Assembly: GCF_002051585.1 (NCBI RefSeq)
Contig: NZ_MZGX01000006.1
Location: 1 to 64,000 of the forward strand
Direction of reading: 5' to 3'
Origin: Ruminiclostridium hungatei
Lineage (GTDB): Bacteria; Bacillota; Clostridia; Acetivibrionales; DSM-1351
Length of the DNA stretch: 64,000 nt
The notes under the pieces are model-generated. The model saw only the letters and a program-made list of their open reading frames with translations, was not told the DNA's origin and did not search any database. This document shows, one piece after another, positions 37,728 to 45,054 of the stretch; within the stretch, counting starts at the first letter, position 1, and every line of letters starts with the position of its first letter. The position numbers and the translations under genes were made by a program.

Positions 37728-37914
37728 AGCGTATCCTCCGGAATATTTATGAAAACAAACCCTGTAAACTTCTATGGATAAATTGCGGCGATTATTTTAT
37801 TAACTCCCAATGAAACACTGTTTCATTATGTGGATAAACAGCCGTCTGTTTAAATGCTTAACCTACTACAGAGCTTAGCCTTAATTAAACAGTGTTTTCA
37901 CAGTTTTTCATCCA
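37728..37914 (-). promoter_or_regulatory. long 5' leader of the metallophore operon
   Basis: About 190 nt of untranslated sequence between the operators and the first start codon. It contains a perfect inverted repeat AATGAAAC-ACT-GTTTCATT (about 37810-37830) and a second element (AAACAGTGTTTTC, about 37888) that can pair with it, so alternative folds are possible. No known riboswitch or Fur box is recognised. Confidence 0.45.
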
Positions 37915-37933
37915 GTTAGCGATGGCTAACTGG
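37912..37933. promoter_or_regulatory. TetR-type operator 1 of the NRPS promoter
   Basis: GTTAGCGATGGCTAAC at 37915-37930; the symmetry extends to 9-bp arms (37912-37933). It lies about 25-45 bp downstream of the predicted transcription start. Confidence 0.8.
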
Positions 37934-37938
37934 ATGTG

Positions 37939-37954
37939 GTTAGCCATTGCTAAC
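37939..37954. promoter_or_regulatory. TetR-type operator 2 of the NRPS promoter
   Basis: GTTAGCCATTGCTAAC, centred 24 bp from operator 1, so both lie on nearly the same DNA face with some offset. It covers the predicted transcription start. A third copy lies before the MATE gene at 17725-17740. Confidence 0.8.
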
Positions 37955-37961
37955 TTCTGCT

Positions 37962-37990
37962 ATTGTATCATCAATAATATACCATTTCAA
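37962..37990 (-). promoter_or_regulatory. promoter of the metallophore operon
   Basis: On the minus strand: -35 TTGAAA (37985-37990), 17-bp spacer, -10 TACAAT (37962-37967). Both operators sit immediately downstream, an arrangement suited to repression. Confidence 0.8.
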
Positions 37991-38169
37991 TAGGTATTTG
38001 AATATTTTTCAATATTTTTCTAATATTAACCTGTAAGTGCTGGTTAATAAAGTCTTTAAGAGACAAGTTTTCAAGTCCCGGGGGGACGACAGTACAATTT
38101 CGCCAAAAGCGTTATATACAAGCATTTATTTGAAGCTCGTCAGGGAGTGAGTAGCCTTCAGCTAAAAAA
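37991..38169. other. intergenic region without a gene
   Basis: Region between the NRPS promoter and the Tlp terminator. I see only a short GC-rich inverted repeat (GTCC..GGAC, about 38074-38086). No credible reading frame. Confidence 0.4.
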
Positions 38170-38213
38170 ACCTCCATAATGAGAACCACTAAAGGCCAAA
38201 TCATTATGGAGGT
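38164..38213 (-). terminator. rho-independent terminator after the Tlp gene
   Basis: Perfect 13-bp inverted repeat ACCTCCATAATGA / TCATTATGGAGGT (38170-38213) followed on the minus strand by seven T residues. Strong terminator 20 nt after the stop at 38234. Confidence 0.9.
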
Positions 38214-38233
38214 CTGTTTCAGATATTTTACCC

Positions 38234-38461
38234 TTACTGCCTTCTTTTTTTATGCAGAGCCTCTTCCCTTATTTCTTCACGCATGCCCTGGAGAGCCTCT
38301 CCGCGTCTTTCATTTTTCTCTTCCAGCTCATTCTTCATTTTCCTGTCATCAGTCTTTTCAATCAATTCCTCGGCAGCTTCCATATTTCTTATAGTATGAT
38401 TGATGTTAAACTGTATTCTATCTGCGTTATTGCTCCTGTCATCGGGTTTGGGCCTGTCCAT
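38234..38461 (-). CDS. tlp: small acid-soluble spore protein Tlp
   Basis: 75 residues from ATG 38461 (AAAAGGAG site, 9 nt). The start 'MDRPKPDDRSNNADRIQF', the middle 'TIRNMEAAEELIEKTDD' and the end 'EEKNERRGEALQGMREEI' match the Tlp family, thioredoxin-like small spore proteins made in the forespore. It indicates a spore-forming host. It follows the 128-residue gene by 16 nt and ends in a strong terminator. Confidence 0.88.
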   Translation of the reverse strand: MDRPKPDDRSNNADRIQFNINHTIRNMEAAEELIEKTDDRKMKNELEEKNERRGEALQGMREEIREEALHKKRRQ

Positions 38462-38477
38462 GTTCAATCTCTCCTTT

Positions 38478-38864
38478 TCAGCTTTCATGAATTTTTATTT
38501 CAACTGCTCCGGATTGTTCCATTACTGATTTTACTTCCTGCGCTTTATGCCTGGCTGCATTCACGTAGACTACAATACCTGCGTCCTCGTGTAAATCACT
38601 GAGTTCATTGACGCTTTCTACAAATGCCTCCAACTGCCCCGGATCATCCTGATCCGATTTGATTACGGCACTGGTCTGGTTATCCTTTACATCATTTCTC
38701 ATGCTTTGGAATTTTTCTTCATCCATAGCGCTGATAATCATATCCCTTCGCTGTATACCGCTGTTTTTAAGAGAATCTACCAGGCCGCCAACCTGTCCGG
38801 GGTCAAGGAATCTTCCAATAATATGAATAAAAATCCCTCCCTTGAACTGCTTAAATGTTATCAT
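38478..38864 (-). CDS. hypothetical protein upstream of tlp
   Basis: 128 residues, soluble, acidic. Contains 'HIIGRFLDPGQVGGLVDSLK' and 'GIVVYVNAARHKAQEVKSVM', suggesting an alternating alpha/beta fold of two similar halves. No family recognised. Ribosome site weak (AAAAGA). Co-transcribed with tlp, so a sporulation-stage role is plausible but unproven. Confidence 0.6.
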   Translation of the reverse strand: MITFKQFKGGIFIHIIGRFLDPGQVGGLVDSLKNSGIQRRDMIISAMDEEKFQSMRNDVKDNQTSAVIKSDQDDPGQLEAFVESVNELSDLHEDAGIVVYVNAARHKAQEVKSVMEQSGAVEIKIHES

Positions 38865-38950
38865 TCTTTTATATTTTGTCCTAAAGAGAATTAAGTAGTC
38901 AGGAAAAATTTTTGAAAACTTTTAAAAGGATCTGAAACACTAAATTGTCA

Positions 38951-39625
38951 CTATAAATGAAATCTGCGGGTCACTTCATTCTTGAACCTTTTGTTTGCAA
39001 AAATCAACATTCCTATTACTGTTAAAAACGAATATAATGCAGATATGGCAGCAGCCCATAAAGTGTCGGCTACACCTGTCAAATATAAAAGCATGGGTAA
39101 AAACCCCAGGAAAATCATAGCTATAATGTAGCCTGCATACTCTTTCCAAAGCATTTTCTTTCTGAGTATGATGACTGTAATAATCAAAGTGCCTGCTATA
39201 AATAAGTAGGGTATCACAATATTAACCGACCATCGGTAAAAACCTGAAAGTATATCGATTGTAAACAGCAAAACCGATATGCTCGATATCTGGAGGATTA
39301 TCTTCATTCCGGTGTGTACCTTTGACAGTATGGTATGGTTAATCAGAAGGAGCAGATACATAATCGGACATGCAACGTACAAGAACCACAGATTTTCCAA
39401 CCCTGCCAAAACATTTACAAGCAAACAGACACTGATGACTGTGATGGCAATAAACAGGTATACTTTTTTAACCATGCCCTTTCCAGTACTAGCTTCTGAA
39501 ATATTATAAGCAGGATACCATTCATTTTCATAAGTATCTTTTAATTCTCCTACCGATTTATTGCACAGCGGACACTTATTATCATTTCCGTAAATATAGA
39601 TACCGCATTGATTGCACTTATTCAT
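38951..39625 (-). CDS. zinc-ribbon membrane protein (DUF6320-like)
   Basis: 224 residues from ATG 39625 (GGGGG site). N-terminal zinc ribbon 'MNKCNQCGIYIYGNDNKCPL' with a second Cys in 'CNKS' (CxxC-x12-CxxC), then six predicted membrane helices from about residue 50. The start overlaps the stop of the upstream condensation-like gene (ATGA). The two families are often paired in clostridia, so they probably form one functional unit; substrate unknown. Confidence 0.7.
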   Translation of the reverse strand: MNKCNQCGIYIYGNDNKCPLCNKSVGELKDTYENEWYPAYNISEASTGKGMVKKVYLFIAITVISVCLLVNVLAGLENLWFLYVACPIMYLLLLINHTILSKVHTGMKIILQISSISVLLFTIDILSGFYRWSVNIVIPYLFIAGTLIITVIILRKKMLWKEYAGYIIAMIFLGFLPMLLYLTGVADTLWAAAISALYSFLTVIGMLIFANKRFKNEVTRRFHL

Positions 39626-40893
39626 AAGCTTTTCCCCCACTTGTTTGAATATACTTTTATTTCAAGTCCGCTTTCCAGTGCGAGAAAGCTGAAAAAACTC
39701 CTGATGACGCCAGTGTCGATAATTGTTCGTGAAAATGTTACTGTCAGGCTGTCGTTTACGGTACAAACTCCACAGTTTACAGGACTTTTCCTGGTAGGAT
39801 AAATAATTGCTTCCATTTGCCTTACATATTTGTGCATGGAGCTGGGCAGCCTTGTATTTCCAAGGTTTGAGAGTGTAATAGTTTTTGCATTCTCTCCAAA
39901 GTTTTCAAATCCGTATCTCATAAAAATGTTTTTGATAAATACCGGAACAAACCTGGCAACAAGCATCTTTTCCAGCTTTATATTGCTTGCCATGACATTA
40001 TTCAGATTATTCTTTTTAGTCTTTTCTTTTAATTCTGCCGATACAGACGTTAATATTTTTTCAAAGGACAGTTCTTCACTGGGTTTAACACCAACATTTA
40101 CAATTGTAAAAAAGTTTCTCAGCGTTTTTGAAGGAAAAATTCTGCGCAGATTTACAGGTATCGTAACCTTAATTGGTTTACTATATATGCCATATTTCAT
40201 GTTTTGGGAATAGATTGAATGGATTAAGACCGCCGTCAGATATTCCGTAATGGTTGCGTTGCTGGATTTAGCTATGGCATTCAATCCAGAAGCACTCATA
40301 ACGCCATGAGTAGTATTGGTTCCAAAGGGTTCCAGCAGTGTACCTTCAATGTGAAAAGCTCTCTGTTCATTTTGTCTTTTAGCCTGTACAGGCTGATAAT
40401 ACTTTGGGAAGCTGTCTTCCATTTCATACCTGTTCGGGAGTTCCTCGGGATGCAAAACCAAACCCTCGTCCTCAATGTCCTTTCCGCAGAGGCGCAGATA
40501 TTGGTACCCAAGTGTCTTAATAAATTCTATGGCCCCTGTACCGTCGGTGAGGGAATGAAAAATTTCAACTGATATTCTGCAGTTATAGTACAGCACTCTA
40601 ATAAGATAACCGTTATTTTCTTCTGCTTTCAACGGATGGCAGGGATATTCTTCTTCTACCTTTACCAGCAGCCTTTTGTCATTTTGATCAAGAAAATCCC
40701 AGAAGACACCTTGCTGAAGCCTTACCGCCAGGGTGGGGAATCTTTTTATAACAATATCCACCGCTTCTTGCAGAAGGTCTTTTTGTACCGGTTCCGTCAT
40801 TATCATTGCAACCCTGAAAATTGATGTGTTTGATTTATTTGAAACCGATCTGAATATTTTTCCTGCATTGTCTATTTTAAACCATCTGTCCAT
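39622..40893 (-). CDS. stand-alone condensation-domain-like acyltransferase
   Basis: 423 residues from ATG 40893 (GGAG, 6 nt). The sequence resembles the chloramphenicol-acetyltransferase/condensation superfamily: the HHxxxDG active-site motif appears as 'HSLTDGTGAIEF', with the usual distal region 'NLGNTRLP'. Related proteins are annotated as alcohol acetyltransferases. It probably transfers an acyl group to an alcohol or amine. It is not physically attached to the metallophore operon and has a spacing, terminator and partner gene of its own, so a link to that pathway is unlikely. Confidence 0.7.
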   Translation of the reverse strand: MDRWFKIDNAGKIFRSVSNKSNTSIFRVAMIMTEPVQKDLLQEAVDIVIKRFPTLAVRLQQGVFWDFLDQNDKRLLVKVEEEYPCHPLKAEENNGYLIRVLYYNCRISVEIFHSLTDGTGAIEFIKTLGYQYLRLCGKDIEDEGLVLHPEELPNRYEMEDSFPKYYQPVQAKRQNEQRAFHIEGTLLEPFGTNTTHGVMSASGLNAIAKSSNATITEYLTAVLIHSIYSQNMKYGIYSKPIKVTIPVNLRRIFPSKTLRNFFTIVNVGVKPSEELSFEKILTSVSAELKEKTKKNNLNNVMASNIKLEKMLVARFVPVFIKNIFMRYGFENFGENAKTITLSNLGNTRLPSSMHKYVRQMEAIIYPTRKSPVNCGVCTVNDSLTVTFSRTIIDTGVIRSFFSFLALESGLEIKVYSNKWGKSL

Positions 40894-41058
40894 ATACATC
40901 TCCAAGTGTCTTGCTCTTTTATTATAAATGAGGTTATATGCTCAAAATTTCCTCAATTACCTCTATTATACCGTAAGGAGAAGCACTCTGTCTGAAAAAG
41001 TTCTTGTATATCCTTGCATTTTCATGTATGGTGGGACACAATTATAGAATGGTACATT
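40894..41058 (-). promoter_or_regulatory. upstream region of the condensation-like gene
   Basis: Intergenic region with a -10-like TATAAT on the minus strand at about 40970; no convincing -35. Nothing else recognised. Confidence 0.35.
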
Positions 41059-41105
41059 AAAAGTGTAAATATGCAACCCGGTAAATGTTGCATATTTACA
41101 CTTTT
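41059..41105. terminator. 19-bp perfect hairpin, bidirectional terminator
   Basis: Arms 41059-41077 and 41087-41105 are fully complementary with a 9-nt loop. T-rich flanks on both sides (TTTTTT on plus, TTTTAATG on minus). Lies between the ArsA operon and the condensation-like gene. Confidence 0.75.
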
Positions 41106-41237
41106 TTGAATAAATTTCAAGCTGTTAATATCAAGAACTTCTTTCAAATCATTTGAATAGACGGTAAGCATGTTATCATTGCATTTATGCCGGAATATCT
41201 CAAGCCCATGCTTCTGTACTGAATTATTACTTTATTA

Positions 41238-42401
41238 TTACTTTGCAAAGTGGATTTTCAGTTTGCCGTCTGAATATCCTGCCCCGCGGATATTCAATGA
41301 ATGAAGCTTTGCCGGCAGCACCAGGCACCTTCTCTCATTTTTAACCGCTATGGTGATTTCATCACCTTTCTGAGAGAGCTTCAGCTCCCGTTTGTCCACA
41401 AAGGGCATATTGAGCAGCAGCAGATAACCTTCCGCATCCTTTTCCACGGAGAATATCCTCTGGGAAACAAGAATCTTTTCAGGGTCGGTATCCCCATAAA
41501 GCTTTCCGCCGATTTCATTCAATATCTGAATTTTTCTTAATTCCTTGTCCAGCAATTCCAGCCTGAAGACAGGAATGCCTTTGAAACCCTCCAGAACCTC
41601 CTGCAGGCTTTTTGCCTGTATTGTCTCCCACTCTTGAAAATAGCCGCTTAATGAAACCTGGGGAAAAATCTTGTTGATTATTATACCATCCACATTATAA
41701 TCAAAGAGATGAAGATAGGAAAAACTCCTTTTGGCTTCCCTTACCACTATTTTTTCAGGTGTGGTTACAATTCTTATGCTTACGACTTCCTTATTCTGCA
41801 GCAGCTTATGGAGCTGGTCTATCCTGTTGTAAAGGCGTTCAACATCATCAAAGGTCTCTTCGGACGGCACCGGTACCTTGAGGGTTGCCTGAATAACCGG
41901 CCTGGCCAGCCTGGCACCCTTTCTTTTAATGGGAAACAGCTTCTCCATCCACCATTTGAACAAATCCGGAAACTTCAGCAATGACATTGTTTCGCCGGTA
42001 GGAGCACAATCCACAATCAACACATCATATTTATCTTCATCATATATATCCTTTATCCTCAGCAGCGACATTAATTCATCAAAGCCCGGAAATACGAGCA
42101 ATTCTTCTGCTTCAACAGTTCTCTCAGCCTTTAACACCATGAGCTTTTCAAAATATACTTTTATATTTCCCCAGGATTTCTCATTTTCCAAAACCGGGTC
42201 AATTTCCATGGCATAGAGATTCCTGCTTATTTCAGCAGGCTCATTTGAAAGCTTTACATCAAAGGAATCCCCCAGGCTGTGGGCCATATCGGTGCTCATT
42301 ATCAATACCTTTTTTTCACCCGAGGCGATTTTACAGGCTGTAGCCGCCGCAATACTGGTTTTTCCCACTCCGCCCTTCCCGGTATATAAAATTATCCTCA
42401 T
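41238..42401 (-). CDS. ArsA/Get3-type ATPase with HSP20-like C-terminus, copy 1
   Basis: 387 residues from ATG 42401 (AAAAGGAG, 8 nt). Deviant Walker A 'YTGKGGVGKTSIAAA', switch I 'STDMAHSLGDSF', switch II 'VDCAPTGETMSLL'. Residues from about 305 form a small beta domain ('LLLNMPFVDKRELKLSQKGD') like the ArsA_HSP20 module. No ArsB pump or arsenite-binding cysteine set is present. Related bacterial proteins are thought to be Get3-like chaperone ATPases; membrane-protein targeting is a better guess than arsenite export. Paralogue of 43006-44172, so a heterodimer is possible. Confidence 0.85.
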   Translation of the reverse strand: MRIILYTGKGGVGKTSIAAATACKIASGEKKVLIMSTDMAHSLGDSFDVKLSNEPAEISRNLYAMEIDPVLENEKSWGNIKVYFEKLMVLKAERTVEAEELLVFPGFDELMSLLRIKDIYDEDKYDVLIVDCAPTGETMSLLKFPDLFKWWMEKLFPIKRKGARLARPVIQATLKVPVPSEETFDDVERLYNRIDQLHKLLQNKEVVSIRIVTTPEKIVVREAKRSFSYLHLFDYNVDGIIINKIFPQVSLSGYFQEWETIQAKSLQEVLEGFKGIPVFRLELLDKELRKIQILNEIGGKLYGDTDPEKILVSQRIFSVEKDAEGYLLLLNMPFVDKRELKLSQKGDEITIAVKNERRCLVLPAKLHSLNIRGAGYSDGKLKIHFAK

Positions 42402-42440
42402 AAAAGCATCTCCTTTTGACTTCAATTTATAAATTTGGTT

Positions 42441-42607
42441 CTAGTGGTCTGTAACATCTAAAACTTATATTGCCGGCGTGGAAAATTTCTGCAGGGTAAG
42501 GCTGTGGACGAAGGCAATACTGTATATATTGGCAAGAACGACAACTAAATTCTGCGCAGAATTTAACCGTTGGCAATATGTGACTTTTAGGTGTTACAGA
42601 CCACTAG
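42441..42607. mobile_element. 167-bp MITE with about 35-bp terminal inverted repeats
   Basis: Ends CTAGTGGTCTGTAACATCTA at left and its near-perfect inverse at right (ending CACTAG at 42607). The symmetry continues inwards for about 35 bp to TTGCC/GGCAA with few mismatches. The interior contains a perfect 18-bp palindrome AAATTCTGCGCAGAATTT (42547-42564). No coding capacity. TA at both tips suggests an IS630/Tc1-like TA target. It sits between the 98-residue gene and ArsA copy 1. Confidence 0.8.
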
Positions 42608-42628
42608 TTGGAAAGCCACAGCGAAAGG

Positions 42629-42925
42629 TCAATTAAAATCCACCTCAACCTGCCTGACTGTTTTTTCAGCAGCACCTCCGGATTTGTCCGGGGTATTTTT
42701 TGCAGCAAATTTGTGGTCAGCCCGGGAGGTTTCCTCTTGACCCTGGTCTTCCTGCTTAAACAGGCTTTCTGCCATAAATTCAAATGCAATATCCTTTATT
42801 AAACTGCCCGCTTCTCTTTCAATCCCTTTAAGCCTGCTTTTCATATTCTCCGGAAGGATTTCCTTCAGAGCTTCATAGCGTAACATTTCAGCTTTCACCA
42901 GCTTTTTTACAAATTCTCTGTTCAT
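42629..42925 (-). CDS. small helical protein between the ArsA genes
   Basis: 98 residues, GGAGGG site 4 nt before ATG 42925. The first 60 residues form charged amphipathic helices ('FVKKLVKAEMLRYEALKEIL'), the remainder is polar and probably disordered. Unknown family. Its position between two ArsA-type ATPases suggests a co-chaperone or client adaptor. The MITE lies 22 bp beyond its stop, and the last few codons could have been altered by the insertion. Confidence 0.6.
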   Translation of the reverse strand: MNREFVKKLVKAEMLRYEALKEILPENMKSRLKGIEREAGSLIKDIAFEFMAESLFKQEDQGQEETSRADHKFAAKNTPDKSGGAAEKTVRQVEVDFN

Positions 42926-43005
42926 ATTGCCCTCCTTCAGCTTTCAGCTTTCAGCCTCCTGCCACCGGCCATACCACCGTGGCTCCTGCGTAAATCTCCG
43001 GTTTC

Positions 43006-44172
43006 TCACTCAAAATCAATGCTCAGAACTCCCTCCTCCAACCGGGCTGTTGTCATCCTGTACTTTCTCAGGGTATTGGGAACAGGTATGTTTCTTTTGA
43101 AATTTCCTATCTTGATTATAACTTCAGTTCCTGATTCAAAAAGATCAAACGCCCCTTTTTCGGCCAAAGGCACATATATGTCAAGCCTGTAGCCTTTTTC
43201 CGTCTTTGTGAAGGTTTCATTTAAGGTGGTTTTCAGAACCTTGAATATATTTTCATCTCCAAGGGAATCCTGCACTATCCTTTGCAGCCCCTCAACCCCG
43301 ATAATATCTGTTTGGTACCATTTGACCCTGTACACGGGAATATTTGCGAAAACCGCTTCTATTTCCTCAAGGCAGCTTTTCTGAATCAGCTTCCAGTCAT
43401 GGAAAAAGCTGTTAACCGCATCCCCGGGTATGATTCTGTTGATATACAGGCCATCTACATTGAAGTTGTAAAGGTTCAGGTACATGTAATTTCTCTTGGT
43501 CTCCTCCACAACCATTTTTTCAGGAACAGTAACCAGCCTTATACTTGAGATATCTCTATCCTTCAGCAGTGCCTGAAGCTGTCCCAGTTTCACATACAGC
43601 CTTTCAATATCATTCATTGCCCTGTCATCGGGCATTTCAATCTTGAAGGCAGCTTTTGAAATAGGCCGCAGAACCTTCATGGCCACCTTTCCAACAGGAA
43701 ATAACTTTTCCATATACCAGGAAAACAACTCCGGGAATTTCAGCAGGGCCAGAGTTTCTCCCGTGGGTGCACAGTCCACTACTATTAGCTCATAGCCTCC
43801 CGAATCAAACAGTTCTTTGATTTTCAGCAGAGAAAAAAGTTCTTCAATTCCCGGGAAAACCACAATATCTTCAAAAATCTGGCTATCCTTGGGTTTTTCA
43901 AAGGTAAGCATGCTTTTAAAGGTTTTTGCTATGGTTCCATAGTACCTTTCCATTTCATAGTTGGGATCAATCTCCAGTCCATGGAGGTTTTCCATAAGCT
44001 CAACCGGTTCCTCCTTCAGCTCCATCATAAACAGGTCACTTAAATTGTGAGCCATGTCGGTGCTGACTATAAGTGTCTTCCTGCCCTCTCCGGCAGCCTT
44101 GACGGCATGGGCCGCGGCAATGCTTGTTTTCCCTACTCCGCCCTTGCCGGTAAATATCAATATTCTCCCCAT
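43006..44172 (-). CDS. ArsA/Get3-type ATPase with HSP20-like C-terminus, copy 2
   Basis: 388 residues from ATG 44172 (GGAGG, 5 nt). Walker A 'FTGKGGVGKTSIAAAHA', switch I 'STDMAHNLSDLF', switch II 'VDCAPTGETLALL', C-terminal small beta domain ('LDIYVPLAEKGAFDLFESG'). Collinear with copy 1 throughout; the two have clearly diverged. It is the first ArsA gene after the MarR gene, preceded by its own promoter with an inverted-repeat operator at 44241-44263. Confidence 0.85.
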   Translation of the reverse strand: MGRILIFTGKGGVGKTSIAAAHAVKAAGEGRKTLIVSTDMAHNLSDLFMMELKEEPVELMENLHGLEIDPNYEMERYYGTIAKTFKSMLTFEKPKDSQIFEDIVVFPGIEELFSLLKIKELFDSGGYELIVVDCAPTGETLALLKFPELFSWYMEKLFPVGKVAMKVLRPISKAAFKIEMPDDRAMNDIERLYVKLGQLQALLKDRDISSIRLVTVPEKMVVEETKRNYMYLNLYNFNVDGLYINRIIPGDAVNSFFHDWKLIQKSCLEEIEAVFANIPVYRVKWYQTDIIGVEGLQRIVQDSLGDENIFKVLKTTLNETFTKTEKGYRLDIYVPLAEKGAFDLFESGTEVIIKIGNFKRNIPVPNTLRKYRMTTARLEEGVLSIDFE

Positions 44173-44240
44173 AATATCCTCCATTCTTAATACTTGATAA
44201 TAAAGAGCATAAGTACTCCAGTATTTATATTCACGTCAGG

Positions 44241-44300
44241 AATAGTTCTTATCTCGAACTATTTTTGCAAAAAAATATCCGTTTCAGATTACCCGGTCAA
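44241..44300 (-). promoter_or_regulatory. promoter and MarR-type operator of the ArsA operon
   Basis: Minus strand: -35 TTGACC (44295-44300), 17-bp spacer, -10 TATTTT (44272-44277). Just downstream is a perfect inverted repeat AATAGTTC-N7-GAACTATT (44241-44263). The same repeat, with two mismatches, lies at the MarR promoter. Confidence 0.65.
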
Positions 44301-44347
44301 CCCCCGGTTCCAAGCCGTTATTTTATGTTATGCTTCTGCGGCAGCCA

Positions 44348-44845
44348 TCACTCTATATTGATTCTTTTCACCCTTTTGGCAGCCTCCACCGGGGGGTTCT
44401 CCCCAGACTTCCCTTTTTTCAGCACAGTCATGACCTTGTTAATTATGTTCAGTGCGCAACCCTTTTCCTCATCGGTCAAGGCATTGTAAAGCTCTCTGAA
44501 ATAGAAGCCGAACAGCTCCTTCTCTTCTGCTATAAAGGCCAGGGCAGCAGGTGTAAGTACTATGTTCACCACTCTTCTGTCCTCGCTGCCTCTTAACCTC
44601 TCAACCATATTCTTTTTTTCCAGTCTTCCCACAACCCCTGTGGCGGTATTGAGAGGCGCACATATATACTCCGATATCTCTGTCATGTTGGCAGACTTCC
44701 TTTTGTACAGGTACAGAAGTACCAGCAGCTCATTCTTGGAATAGTCCAAAAATACCGTACTCCACCTGTCCGGAAAAAACAGGAACTTGAATTGATCTAT
44801 ATAATCAAAAATTATTGTTTCAAAGTCAATCTCTTTATAAGAAAT
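44348..44845 (-). CDS. MarR-family regulator with a probable non-ATG start
   Basis: The conserved core reads 'DYSKNELLVLLYLY', 'MTEISEYICAPLNTATGVVG', the recognition helix and the wing 'LRGSEDRRVVNIVLT'. The frame stays open upstream to 44893 and encodes a typical MarR N-terminal helix ('IDFETIIFDYIDQFKFLFFP'). No ATG, GTG or TTG occurs in that stretch. The best start is ATT at 44845 (or ATA at 44848), 6-9 nt after an AAGGGG site, giving about 165 residues; the internal TTG at 44749 would remove the first helix. Probably represses itself and the ArsA operon through the repeats at 44863 and 44241. Confidence 0.75.
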   Translation of the reverse strand: MSYKEIDFETIIFDYIDQFKFLFFPDRWSTVFLDYSKNELLVLLYLYKRKSANMTEISEYICAPLNTATGVVGRLEKKNMVERLRGSEDRRVVNIVLTPAALAFIAEEKELFGFYFRELYNALTDEEKGCALNIINKVMTVLKKGKSGENPPVEAAKRVKRINIE

Positions 44846-44862
44846 TATTAAACACCCCTTAA

Positions 44863-44919
44863 AATAGTTCTTGTAACGAAGTATATTTTTATTCTATACC
44901 CAAAGTAATAGCTTGTCAA
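44863..44919 (-). promoter_or_regulatory. promoter and operator of the MarR gene
   Basis: Minus strand: -35 TTGACA (44914-44919), 17-bp spacer, -10 TAGAAT (44891-44896). Operator AATAGTTC-N7-GAAGTATA (44863-44885) covers the start of transcription and differs from the ArsA-operon repeat by two bases. Confidence 0.75.
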
Positions 44920-45054
44920 TTTTTATTTTAAATCATATGCGCCGGTCCGGTTTCCGTCAAGCAGGTCTTTATATAAAATACAAGCCCAATGGTGTATCAT
45001 CAAATCCGACAGCACCATTAAGCCCTTGTTATAATTTTATTATGTATTTTCTTT

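Noticed and set aside
37728-37990. Fur box at the metallophore promoter
   Set aside because: No GATAATGATAATCATTATC-like 19-mer; the symmetric elements are GTTAGC repeats and a GAAAC hairpin.
42441-42607. Remnant of a full insertion sequence
   Set aside because: Only 167 bp and no transposase fragment; fits a MITE better.
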